From: Obelidium mucronatum
Taxonomy: Eukaryota; Chytridiomycota; Chytridiomycetes; Chytridiales; Chytriomycetaceae
DNA length: 28,620 bases
Direction of reading: 5' to 3'
Assembly (NCBI GenBank): GCA_025765595.1
Contig: JAIVFH010000320.1
Coordinates: 1 to 28,620 of the forward strand
The notes below the pieces were generated by a model, which saw nothing but the letters and a program-made list of their open reading frames with translations, had not been told where the DNA came from and did no database searches. The translations under genes and the position numbers were made by a program. Within the stretch, counting starts at the first letter, position 1, and each line of letters opens with the position of its first letter. Positions 1-8,913 of this stretch are shown piece after piece.

Positions 1-2394
1 GTAAAGACCCTTGGAGACCCAGCTAATCAATACATCGACGGTGTAAGTTGAAAGGGTTGCGCTTTGAGAGCTGGTGTCCCAGCCGGCAATTTGGTAAAAG
101 AAGGAAAGTTGCTGTTGGGTGGCGGAGAAGCTATACACGGCAGCAGCGGTTGAGATAAACGTTTGGAGGCGCTTTTGAACGACAAGATCGGGGGTGACAG
201 CCGTGGTGTTGACGATGTTGGTGGGTAGATTCCTCCCTACCTATGTGAAACGTAGTACAAATAAGTAACTTACAAAACACAAATTACAAGAAACACATAC
301 TTGGCCAGTATCAAGGACCGCTGTGAAGGAGGAAGGGAACCCGGCATCAGCAGATCCAACAGCAGACAAAGGGGAAACAGTAAACACCTCCATTTGCTGA
401 TCCGGAGGTTGAAGTGTATGAGGCAGACGCACCAGAACCAGGAACGTCATAGAGAGAAACGAGACGAACATTGAACAAGCTCTGGTACTCGTAAAGTTGC
501 TTCCATTGGGCAGCAGAAAACCCAATGGCACCACTTCCAAGAATAATCATTGAAAAGTTGGCAACGTTGTTGGCGGTAAGTGGAAGAGTGGCGAAAGATG
601 CACTTGTGGTCGAGTCGTATTCAATGAAGGGGATCTTGTAAGCTCTGAGACCATTGATGGCGGCACTTGCAGACGCAAACTCGTTTCCAAAAACAACTGC
701 CTGGTTGACGGGGGGTCCAGTTACAACAGGAACAGTTGGTGCGACATAGCCATACAGTCCCTTGGAGACCCAGCTGATCAAAATTGCATCAGTATAATTG
801 CTGATACTTCCGGTAGATGAAGCCTGCCACCCCGCTGTTTGGAAAAAGAAGGACAGCTGCTCGCGCTTGGCAGAAAAACTGTATACGGCGGCAGCAACAC
901 TGGAAGGTGTGGTGGAAAAGGACAGAACTGGCGTCACGGCGGCGGCGTTCAACACAGTGGCTGGATAGATCCAACCCAAACTGAAAGAAACATGTCAGAT
1001 ATTTTACTTTGAAGAAGAATTCTGGGGAAAACTTACGCTGCTGTGTCTACAGGAACCGAGTAGGAGACAGGAAGGCTGGCATTGGTGGATGCAATAACAT
1101 TGGCTGGAGACACAGTAAATGCACCAGAAGTAACAGGTGAGCCACTGGTGTAAGAAGCAGAAGCTCCTTTGCCAGGTTCATCGTACAGAGAAACGAGACG
1201 AACACCGAACAATTCCTGGTACTCATGAATCTGAGTCCATTGAGCAGTCGAGAAGCCAATAATTCCACTTCCCAAAATAATCATGGAAAAGTTTGCGAAG
1301 GTTCCAGCCGCAAGAGGGAGAGTGGAAAACCCAACAGATGATGCAGTTGTGTAAGCAATGTAAGGTACCTTGTTAGCAACCAATCCAGCAATGGCAGCTT
1401 CAGCGGACGGAGTGTCGCTTCCTAAAATTAAAAAAAGTAAGCATTAAAAAGCGATCGTGAAATACTGAAGAATATTACCAAAAACAACAGCTTGGTTTGC
1501 TGGTGGGCCAGTTATAACAGCAGGTTGAACAAAGCCATACGTCCCCTTTGAAACCCAGCTTACCAAAATCGAAACGGTATAGCTACTAATGCTGCCAGCT
1601 GCTGGGTATTGCCACTCGGCGATTTGGTAGAAGAAGGAGAGTTGCTCGCGGTTGGCCGAGAAACTGTAGACAGCGGCAGCCAGGGTCGAGGGAGTGGTAT
1701 CAAAGGTCAAGACGGGAGAAACTGCGGTAGCATTCACGGCGGTGGCCGGATAAACCCAGCCGAGTCTGGGCGTAAATAGGAGTAAATAGGAAAAATAGGA
1801 TAAGCGCCCGAAAAGGTTCAAATGGAATTTTTCGGGCTTTACTCACGCAGCAGTGTCAACAGAAGCGCTGTACGCCGCGGGCAGCCCGCACAGACTCGAC
1901 GCCACGGCGGACGCCGGCGATGCATTGAAGGCGCCCGTAGTGAGCGCAGCCCCACTCGTGTAAGCGGCGGAAGCGCCCTTGCCGGGTTCGTCGTAGAGCG
2001 CAACGAGACGGGCGCCTGAGGTTTCCTGGTAGTCAAACAGCTGCGTCCACTGGGAAGCGCTGAATGCAAGGATTCCACTGCCGAGAATAATCATGGAAAA
2101 GTTGGCAGCGGATGTCGTATCATAGAGAGGCAGAGTGGGCGAGGCAACACTGGCAGCGGTATCATAGGACACGTACGGCACATTGTACTGCTTGAGGCCG
2201 GCAATAGCCGCTGCGGCGGATGGCGTGTCGCTGCCTGGTAAAGGGTGATCCACCGGTTAGTTCAAATGCTATGGCTGATATCACACATCCTACGGATTCC
2301 TACCAAAGACAACAGCTTGGTTCACAGGAGCAGCATAGACAGATGCTGCAACGAGTGCAGCCAGGACAAACCCTACTTCGATGCTTGACTTCAT
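1..2394 (-). CDS. Secreted tandem CBM87-like repeat protein, Agd3 paralogue (3' end outside window)
   Basis: Start at 2394 with a short hydrophobic leader (about 20 residues ending near VYAAP) that looks like a signal peptide. Exons on the minus strand: 2394-2304, 2234-1847, 1765-1479, 1421-1037, 980-301, 240-1. Phases agree at every junction. The protein is a tandem array of one module of about 220-240 residues. Landmarks in each copy are QAVVFGS, NFSMIILGSG, a QWxQLxxYQ segment, RLVxLYD, QQLSFFYQ or EQLSFFYQ, and SWVSKG. Two full copies and most of a third lie in the window. The modules match the N-terminal region of the deacetylase at 10863-15622, so a deacetylase domain may follow beyond base 1, but that is not seen. 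Exon 5 needs removal of one base near 385-391 to stay open; without it the frame stops early. Likely a wall or exopolysaccharide-binding secreted protein (inference). Confidence 0.75.
385..391 (-). other. Apparent +1 frameshift in exon 5 of the repeat gene
   Basis: Around this GGAGGTG (minus strand) the homologous reading moves from one frame to the next. The homologous segment of the plus-strand paralogue (near 12960) reads GSAVGVF with no break. Dropping one G here gives GSANGVF and restores the frame to the splice donor at 300. It is either a real lesion or an assembly error. Confidence 0.7.
1806..1837. repeat. Inverted repeat inside an intron of the repeat gene
   Basis: Nine-base arms gcccgaaaa (1806-1814) and ttttcgggc (1829-1837) flank a 14-nt loop, all within the 81-bp intron 1766-1846. 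In RNA this would fold the intron just after the 5' splice site. Next to it, at about 1771-1800, are three imperfect copies of taaatagg. Confidence 0.6.
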
Positions 2395-2886
2395 TCAAGG
2401 ATTGTTTTTGCTCAGTCCGATAAGAGGTTCTGTGCGTTTTGAGGCTGATTTTCAATTTTTCTTCAAATTGCAATCTCCATATTATTGCCCTTAAATCAAA
2501 GGATCACGCGCACCCTGCCTCTTTTAGTAGGGCGACACCGGCATTAGAGGATGCTGAAGCATTATTATTCAAAGTAATTAAAGCATTGAGTTATTACCGT
2601 AACTGTAATTGGCCAGAATGATACAAAAATGAAGACACTTTGAATTCAGCCCGAGAGATACCCAAAAATATGCGGACTCTTATCATTTCCAAATTATTTT
2701 GGTAATCGGACGCACTCGTTCGGGCCGTACGACTCAGATCGAGTGCGAGGGAAGCAATCCGCAAACTAGTGTAACCAACGTCTATAATTACTTATCATTT
2801 TATCCGCTGTAAGTCCCGCCGTTTTTTTTCATGTCCGCAAGTCACAACCACACACAGCGGACAGCGGACTGAGGAAATACTGAAAA
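2395..2886. other. Divergent intergenic promoter region
   Basis: This 492-bp gap separates the starts of the minus-strand repeat gene (2394) and the plus-strand MYND gene (2887), so it should hold both promoters. It is AT-rich. The only short motif I noticed, gcggacagcggactga (near 2857), recurs loosely near 5380 (ctgactgcggactg). I see no convincing gene. Confidence 0.4.
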
Positions 2887-4755
2887 ATGCTTCAACCCAA
2901 CCTGAAGCTACACTACCACCGACTCGATGGAGCGACACTCCTGAATGCACGCTCACAAATCGATACAAACTCAGCCATCTTTTTGGCTTCCCCGGCTGGC
3001 TTCTCTCAAGAAAAGTTATCGCTGATTGGCCAGATCCTGGCTCTCCTTACCGCCACACCACCGGCTTCTCACCAAGTCAGGTCAAAAGGAGACTCGGAGT
3101 TTTGTATGCGAGTATATCGGGATCAGGAGGAAGGACCAGTCCTGAGACTGATGGCGGCTTTTTTGCTCGCACTCTTTCATCTTCAAGATCAGGTCGGAGA
3201 TCCCATTCCCGCAACTGACTCGTTCCAAAAGGTTCTTGATCTGTATAAAGAATGCGCAAATCATGATCTGGAACAACTATTTGCAACGGAGACTGCGGAC
3301 ACAGGGATCATTAGTCAGCAATCAGTCGAATGCATGGTGAATGCTGTTCCATATGGTCCCGTGTTCATGTCACAGCGATTTGTTTGGTGGCAACAAGGCA
3401 AATTGGATCGTGTTGAATTGATTGAGCTTGGAATATTGACTGACTGTGGTCAAGTATTGGTTAAACCATTTGAGGCAGCGGCCGTGAATCCCAGCCCTGC
3501 AATTCGACGGCATGAATACATAAACAAATTCTACGATCGAGATATAGACGCTTTCTTGGTGCATCTAGATATATGCGCCGAGAGTCGCTTATTTGAGATG
3601 GAAATGTTTGGGCAGCTGCATTCAAGCCAGGAGCATCAAATAAGTCTTGTAAATATCCTCGATCAAATCATGTTGGAGTATAACCAGGCGACAGCTATCG
3701 GTCACAAGTTTTACGTTTTGGATCTCTTGGCGCGCCGTCTTTCATCAAACAACGATAATACGATCACGCGGCAACAGCCCTCGCAAGCTCTTGGTCTATT
3801 CCTGGTACGAATATTACAAGACTCAGAAGAAATTCCGCTCTTTCGTGTAATTGCTGGGTTCTTGGTTTCTCAGCAACAGTGGTTTCACGTTCGTCCGTCT
3901 TCAGCTACAGATGACTTCTTCACGCTCACTCTGCGTCTTTTAAAATCTATACCGTTTCAAAAACAGCGATTTAAAATATATACCCTTGTGTCTAAATCTT
4001 GGAACAGGGCTGATTCTGCTACTAGTACCACTACTATTGCTACTAAACCTGCCAATACTGCCACCACGCGGTACGAATGGCTGTCTATCCAAGAATACAC
4101 CGCCCTCAATAACTTTCCCAAAGACACTGAGCACGATCCAGCTCTGCATTTACCCTTCTTCTTAAACCCACACCGACAAAGAATCGTTGGAATCCAGATC
4201 TTGTTTGGATCCAATGTTGGCGAAACCAACACCACCACCGCCACGGACAAAAGAATCTCCTTGGAAACCCAATCTCAGTTGGAAAGCCGCGTTTATCAGT
4301 CTTTAGGGGTTCATGTAGGAGACGCTGTTTGTGATTCGTGTGAACGCCGTGATGTCGCTCCAAAGGATCTGGTTCAATGTGGAACGTGTTTTTGTGCAAT
4401 TTATTGCTCAAAACGGTGTCAAGAGATGGCGTGGAAGAGGCGGCAACAGCAGCAGCAGCGTGGTGGCGGTGGGAGCCATCAAGTGGTTTGTCGAGATGGT
4501 GGGATCCATCAAGTTGGGGATTTGGTTGTGGTTTCCGTTAAAGATGGGATTAGAGGTGGGGTGGTGCGTGTACAGGATGTCTTGGCAGTCATGGAGAATG
4601 GTTGGTTGGCTTGTGAGGTTGTCAAGCAATGTCCGCTGAAAAACAGGAGATGGAAGGTTGCTCTTGTGGGGTCTGATCGCTACGAAGGATGGATTACAGA
4701 GGATGTCATGCGACGTGTCATGTTGAAGGGAGAATGGAAGAGAAAATATGCTTAG
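2887..4755 (+). CDS. MYND-type zinc finger protein
   Basis: Intronless 622-residue ORF. Residues about 482-535 form a MYND finger: C482-x2-C485, C498-x2-C501, C507-x3-C511, then H531-x3-C535. MYND fingers usually bind short proline-rich partners and occur in transcriptional regulators and SET/MYND proteins; no SET domain is visible here. An insertion of five Gln, one Arg and four Gly sits between the Cys and His/Cys halves, making this finger longer than usual. The first 480 residues are mainly helical and match nothing I recognise. About 85 residues follow the finger. The start is the first ATG of the open frame, after gaaaa. Probably a cytosolic or nuclear adaptor; its substrate is unknown. 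Confidence 0.85.
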   Translation: MLQPNLKLHYHRLDGATLLNARSQIDTNSAIFLASPAGFSQEKLSLIGQILALLTATPPASHQVRSKGDSEFCMRVYRDQEEGPVLRLMAAFLLALFHLQDQVGDPIPATDSFQKVLDLYKECANHDLEQLFATETADTGIISQQSVECMVNAVPYGPVFMSQRFVWWQQGKLDRVELIELGILTDCGQVLVKPFEAAAVNPSPAIRRHEYINKFYDRDIDAFLVHLDICAESRLFEMEMFGQLHSSQEHQISLVNILDQIMLEYNQATAIGHKFYVLDLLARRLSSNNDNTITRQQPSQALGLFLVRILQDSEEIPLFRVIAGFLVSQQQWFHVRPSSATDDFFTLTLRLLKSIPFQKQRFKIYTLVSKSWNRADSATSTTTIATKPANTATTRYEWLSIQEYTALNNFPKDTEHDPALHLPFFLNPHRQRIVGIQILFGSNVGETNTTTATDKRISLETQSQLESRVYQSLGVHVGDAVCDSCERRDVAPKDLVQCGTCFCAIYCSKRCQEMAWKRRQQQQQRGGGGSHQVVCRDGGIHQVGDLVVVSVKDGIRGGVVRVQDVLAVMENGWLACEVVKQCPLKNRRWKVALVGSDRYEGWITEDVMRRVMLKGEWKRKYA

Positions 4756-4869
4756 AGAGCGAACGCGTTGAACGCGTTGAATGCGATAAAATAGATTTAA
4801 ATCAGAGTAAACTGTTAATTGGATCTGGATGGAATCAACAGGAACCTTTGTTGGCATTAGTATTGCTGC

Positions 4870-5170
4870 GAATTAAATGAACAGTACTGACTTGCACCCG
4901 CATTGCCGGAAACACACCAAAGATTTTGTCTGAAGGCGATGCAGTGGTATCAATGATGGTAACTGCAGTTTGGTACTGTTATTAGCGGTAAAAATGACGC
5001 GGTTTTGGGTGGAAAATTCCCAGTTCTGAGGGAGGCCCAAAAAAGTAACATTCCACGTTGTTGCTTTAGAGTATAGGTTTCACCAATTAACAAGTGAGAA
5101 AAAGAGTATGCGTCAAGCTGGCAATAGTGTAGAGGCCAACGACACGTAAATTGCCCTTTGGAATGATATC
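4870..5170 (-). pseudogene. Possible decayed coding remnant
   Basis: Reading the minus strand, three short open stretches in different frames look protein-like: one ending in LYTIASLTHTLF (near 5110), one with VTFLGLPQNWEFSTQNRVIF (near 5000-5060), and one with VTIIDTTASPSDKIFGVF (near 4905-4960). No splice signals of suitable spacing join them, so single-base indels or decay must be assumed. The composition suggests a secreted beta-rich protein. I do not recognise the family. Its upstream end overlaps the region downstream of the U2-like sequence. Confidence 0.3.
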
Positions 5171-5201
5171 ATTGCACCAAGTTCCAAGATGAGCAGGGAG
5201 T

Positions 5202-5300
5202 AAAAAAAAATTTCAAGTGGTGCATATTAATTTTAGCTATCACACTAAATAAAACAGATACTACATTTGATCTTAGCCTTAATAGCTTGAGGGATTGTGG
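5202..5300 (-). ncRNA. U2 snRNA-like sequence (5' domain)
   Basis: The minus strand from about 5278 reads GGCTAAGATCAAATGTAGTA and then TCTGTT. This matches the most conserved part of U2 snRNA, including the GUAGUA that pairs with intron branch points (5264-5259). It is followed by a stem-loop, TTTAG (5248-5244) pairing with CTAAA across TGTGATAG, in the position of stem IIa, and then by an A3T9 tract (5213-5202) that could be an Sm site. Downstream, TTGGAA and TTCCAA (about 5188 and 5163) could form a 3' hairpin. Stem I upstream pairs poorly. It is either a real but diverged U2 gene or a truncated copy. No promoter element was identified. Confidence 0.6.
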
Positions 5301-5570
5301 TTTTTGCTTGGAGACAATGTCTGCTCAATTTATCTATTTTCTGAAGGTGTGGCGCAGTTAAGGCCAGTCCGCCCAGGACCGCTGACTGCGGACTGTGAAA
5401 CTGTAAAACTTTACTTGTTGATAAATGAATTCTGATTTATGGAAACGTTCTTGACACACTATTATTTGCTGTACTTAACTCATTTGAATCAATGCATGCA
5501 CATAGCAACTTGACAGTGGCAGATGTTAGAATCTGTAGGCATGTGGAGCATGGCCTTAGAGTTCAAGAAG

Positions 5571-5580
5571 GTATAAATAG
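5571..5580 (+). promoter_or_regulatory. TATA box upstream of the structured RNA candidate
   Basis: The sequence gtataaatag is a textbook TATA element. It lies about 35-40 bases before the first of three consecutive hairpins (5616-5764), spacing compatible with a small RNA gene promoter. Confidence 0.4.
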
Positions 5581-5599
5581 GAGGAAATGTCCTTCACCG

Positions 5600-5770
5600 G
5601 AATTGAACATGTGGAGAAGTGTGCGCGTGCACAATACTTCACCCTTGTCGCTTCTGCGGAAGTAAGCTCGTGCGCGAGCGACTTCCAACGCCCCTTCCCC
5701 TGAGAGTCATAAGCTGCCTCTTAGCCATACATCTAGCGGCTGTGATAGTCCGGTGCTGCATCACCAAACG
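5600..5770 (+). ncRNA. Candidate structured RNA, unidentified
   Basis: Three consecutive hairpins lie here: 5616-5640 (arms gaagt/acttc with inner gtgc/gcac), 5658-5686 (ggaagt/acttcc enclosing gctcg/cgagc, loop tgcg), and 5742-5764 (gtgat/atcac). The second has 11 Watson-Crick pairs with no mismatch apart from small internal bulges. A TATA box sits at 5571. The upstream stretch gaggaaatgtcc and the later cccctgagagtc loosely resemble conserved RNase P/MRP RNA segments, but I could not match the whole. No long ORF crosses it. The strand is inferred from the TATA box. Confidence 0.4.
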
Positions 5771-5822
5771 ATTATGATAGCAGATCACTGTCACTATTGC
5801 TTTGAATTCTTTGCATCTGCTT

Positions 5823-6053
5823 CTAGTCTTCTGCTTTAGAGGGGAGCACTTTGTCTCTTTTGGGCAACTCTTGTGAAATAGTCAAAACGCAATGCTCAGT
5901 TTTGTCGAAGAAATGTGAGACCTCTTTGGTCAGCCAAGCCTTCATTTGAATCTGTGTAACCCTCTTAAGTCTGGGTATGTTAGCATCAGAAATATCCGTC
6001 ACTTGTAAAATTTGTTGTATTGCATCAAGGAAATTTTTGACACTTTCCAGCAT
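5823..6053 (-). CDS. Hypothetical small protein beside tRNA
   Basis: A 76-residue ORF starts four bases from the tRNA 5' end, on the opposite strand. It is hydrophilic with several amphipathic segments (for example the first 18 residues) and no motif I know. It could be a real small gene, the end of a decayed element inserted next to a tRNA, or chance. No splice or promoter evidence supports it. Confidence 0.22.
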   Translation of the reverse strand: MLESVKNFLDAIQQILQVTDISDANIPRLKRVTQIQMKAWLTKEVSHFFDKTEHCVLTISQELPKRDKVLPSKAED

Positions 6054-6057
6054 CGTA

Positions 6058-6139
6058 GGGCAGATGGCCGAGCGGTCTAAGGCGTCACGTTAAGGCCGTG
6101 ATCTATTCGTAGGCGTGGGTTCGAATCCCACTCTGCTCA
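6058..6139 (+). tRNA. tRNA-Leu (anticodon AAG)
   Basis: All arms fold by eye. The acceptor stem GGGCAGA (6058-6064) pairs with TCTGCTC (6132-6138), with one G-U, and the discriminator is A. The D arm is GCC/GGC. The anticodon stem TCACG/CGTGA carries loop TTAAGGC, giving anticodon AAG (decodes CTT leucine). The long variable arm CTA-TTCG-TAG is typical of leucine tRNAs. The T arm is GTGGG-TTCGAAT-CCCAC. The A and B box sequences (TGGCCGAGCGG and GGTTCGAATCC) serve as the internal Pol III promoter. There is no intron. Confidence 0.96.
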
Positions 6140-7062
6140 CTCCTGGTGTTGTTTTAAGGGGGTATGAGTGTTTTAATGTGGCATCAGTGTCGTAGTATGG
6201 AACCGTGTTTAACTTGTTCACGGTCATTCCGAACTTTGCCCCCTTACACACACACACGCACACTGACAGCACAAACACTAATCTTTCCCAAGAGAAATTA
6301 AAACCAATGTTGCAGATTATAAAAGTTTTTATATATATATTTTTTTTATTGCAAACCACAAACAATTCCTTGAACTAAACAAACTGACTTCTTTATCCAC
6401 AAATGTTTCCAACGCCAGAGGATTCTGGACAAGTATCTTGTTTTATTCCCCATCGACAGAGTGTGAGTTTCCAGGCGTGTTATATCTGGATGGACGGCAC
6501 TCAACCTCTGAAATGTTTGAAGAACCCTAATTGATGAAACAAACCCTTAGTCTCGATGCCATCCCCCCGCCACCACAATCCGGGACAGACTTTTTTCCAT
6601 GCCACTTTTTACCAAATTATTAAGTAACGCAAGTTTGTTGCGCCCTACGCCGATGCGGGCCTGCCGCCTGCAAAAAATTAGCTGGAATCGCCGGTGACGT
6701 CAGCGTTGCGTGGTGACGATAAAATACGATTCGATGTTGCCGCTGGAAGCGGCATCTCGGCAGTCTGTGAATTTATTCTGGGAGTTGAACTATCTTATTG
6801 CTCACTGATCTGGCAAAAGGGTTTTCTTGAGAAATGTTAAAAACAAAGTTTGCTGTTTGGGAAGCGTCGGTTGGAATGCAATGAAGGAGGAATAAAAGAG
6901 AATAAATGATTACACTGATGAAACAAAATGAATACAGAAATAAAACGGAATTTCAAAATGGTAAAGAATATAAACTTTTTAATCCTGAGCACAAACAAAG
7001 CTTGTCTGTGGAGCCCTCATTTTAATGTCAAATTCACTTTTTAATTTCAAAAAAAAAAAAAA
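6140..7062. other. Intergenic region, no gene seen
   Basis: AT-rich spacer between the tRNA and the PQ-loop gene. It holds a CA-type simple repeat (6245-6262), an alternating TA run followed by a T tract (about 6330-6348), and a palindromic TGACGTCA (6695-6702). The short ORFs across it are not supported by composition or signals. Confidence 0.5.
6695..6702. promoter_or_regulatory. CRE/ATF-type bZIP site TGACGTCA
   Basis: A perfect palindromic TGACGTCA, the consensus for CREB/ATF-class bZIP factors, lies about 360 bp before the PQ-loop start. A second perfect copy lies at 8806-8813 before the GNAT gene. Function is inferred from motif identity only. Confidence 0.4.
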
Positions 7063-8536
7063 ATGGAAATTGTCTTTGACCCAAGCGTCTGTTTCCCATC
7101 GAGTCTCAACACTGCTCCATCGTATCTGTCGCTCTTTCTGAAGCTACAAGTCGAAACAGTCGATCCAGGCCGTCTTGGGCTTGGCCTCTTTATCATCTGT
7201 GGACTCGTCATCTCATATCTACCACAGGTACCTATTCGTTGCCTCCCAACTATACCCAAAGAAAAAAAATGCCAACAATCAAACAAAAAAAAACCCATCA
7301 GTTCTCGAAAATCATTTCGTTGAAATCGTCGCGCGGTATTTCCCCCACGTTCTTATTGATTGGTGCTGTCGGTGGTGCTGCTGGGCTCGCGAATATTGTG
7401 CTTCTCCAGGCTTCTTTGGTGAATTTTTATTATTTTTTTATTAAACATGCGCCGCCATGCACGCGGGAACACGTTTTTCTGGCGGTCGCGCATGTGGCGT
7501 GTAATTTCTAATATCTGTTTTGTATTTTCCTTTTTTTTTTTGGCTGGTGTTTTTTTAGGTTAAATGCTGTTTTACTGATGCAAGTATTACCTCTCCCACT
7601 TGTTATCGCATTACCGCCAGGCGGCTGTGAGTTAAACTTGGATTCTTGCTAAAAATACGACAAATTTTTTTTTTAAGTGGTCGCCCCCCATGTGTTTCGA
7701 AAATACCCTTGGTTTAACTCAAGTAACCGTACAAGTCCTATGTTTCTGGGTTTTGTTGAGTGCTTAATTTTAAGAGAGAGTTGTTTTTCTTTTCTGTTGG
7801 TCTAAACTTTCTTCCCCCTTCAAAACAAAAAAAAAAAAAAAAAAAAAAAAAAAATAGCCTGTTTCTGTTCATTCTGTATTTTCCACGGCATCCAATAGAT
7901 CCAGCACATATCGAAGACGCGGTAGAATCGCCACCTGTTGAAGACGAGACAAATACTCAAGAAACAACACAAACCGCATATATCCAAGCACTGAAACTCG
8001 TGAATGTTATTATTCTGACAGTGTTATCGTTTGCATTGATTACTGCGGTCACTCTGTATCTTCCGCCCGGGTGGTCCGTCTTTGTGGCTACTGTGTTTGG
8101 GATTTTTAGTGGATTGAGCTCTTTTGTCTTGTATCTGCCGCAGATTGTGGAAACTGTAAAGATTAAGGTTGGTGTAATTCTAAAACGTTTCCTATGAATC
8201 ATCTTTCTCTAACGAAAAAATCAAAGGCGGTAGGAGCAGTCAGTATTCCGACATTGATGATGATGATTCCAGGTATGAAAAAAAAAGAGTTTTGAAGAAA
8301 ATTTTCAGTGTTGCATCATGGCTGACTCTGATGTTTTGCTTGCAGGAAACTTTTTGTTTGCTCTTTCCTTATTTTTGGCGCCTGGTGCCAACGTGACTTC
8401 CTATGCGCCCATGATTATCACGGGATTGTTGCAGATTGTGTTGCTGGCCTTGTGTTTGCATTACAGCAAGTTGAATCCAGTCGTGGTGGTTGCTCAAGAT
8501 GGTGTTGGGGAAGAGAATGAAAGACTTTTGGAGTAA
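7063..8536 (+). CDS. PQ-loop family membrane protein (seven exons)
   Basis: Model exons: 7063-7227, 7302-7418, 7559-7579, 7678-7754, 7858-8167, 8227-8272, 8346-8536, giving 308 residues with matching phases throughout. Two PQ motifs are visible, YLPQFSKIISLKSSRGIS near residues 52-69 and YLPQIVETVKIK near 219-230, each inside hydrophobic helices, as in the seven-helix PQ-loop/MtN3 family. Members carry amino acids, sugars or other small molecules across vacuolar, lysosomal or plasma membranes; the substrate cannot be read from sequence. The third exon is only 21 nt and the following intron begins GCAAGT rather than GT. I accept both because they rejoin the expected helix (a CC pair, then CFENTLGLTQ). 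A short acidic cytosolic loop lies near residues 135-160. Ends in an acidic NERLLE tail. Confidence 0.8.
7827..7854. repeat. Poly(A) tract at an intron 3' end
   Basis: A run of 28 A residues precedes the TAG splice acceptor of PQ-loop intron 4 (7755-7857). It replaces the usual polypyrimidine tract. Its length is likely unstable and may be misassembled. Confidence 0.8.
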
Positions 8537-8645
8537 AAAACCGGAACTCAAGTCGAACATGTCTTCAATTCTCAAAATATCGTATTTATATCTATGTTTT
8601 TTTTTGTTTCATCCCTCGGCTGTTTTTTTTTGATAATTATAGCAT

Positions 8646-8713
8646 AAAGTATATATTGTATTATTCAGATGTCTCGATAAAAGTATATATTGTATTATTC
8701 AGATGTCTCGATA
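8646..8713. repeat. Perfect 34-bp tandem duplication
   Basis: The unit beginning aaagtatatattgtattatt and ending ctcgata occurs twice in a row (8646-8679 and 8680-8713) without a mismatch, in the 3' flank of the PQ-loop gene. Identity suggests a recent duplication. Confidence 0.9.
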
Positions 8714-8805
8714 TTTTCCAATAACTAGGACCCAGGCGGACGTTATGTCAAAAGTAGAGAAAGAGGGGGAACCTGAGCGCTGAGACAAAAAAATTAAATT
8801 TTTTC

Positions 8806-8813
8806 TGACGTCA
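8806..8813. promoter_or_regulatory. CRE/ATF-type bZIP site TGACGTCA
   Basis: Perfect TGACGTCA about 100 bp upstream of the GNAT-family start, a plausible proximal promoter position. A GAAA-rich purine tract (about 8874-8909) lies between it and the ATG. Confidence 0.45.
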
Positions 8814-8913
8814 TTTTTGAGTGTTTTTTGAGTGTGGCGAAGGACCCACGATTTTCAGTGCTCTGATATAAAAAAGAAAGAAAGAAAGAAATGAAAAAAA
8901 GAAAGAAGGAATA

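Noticed and set aside
5525..5580. gcatggcc near a TATA box as a possible U6 snRNA
   Set aside because: It lacks ACAGAGA and the rest of the U6 core; only eight bases resemble it.
6090..6365. 91-residue minus-strand ORF overlapping the tRNA
   Set aside because: It runs through the tRNA and a CA repeat, which explains its Cys/Val run. No independent support.
6520..6620. C/D-box snoRNA (ttgatga near 6529)
   Set aside because: No D box at a suitable distance and no terminal stem.
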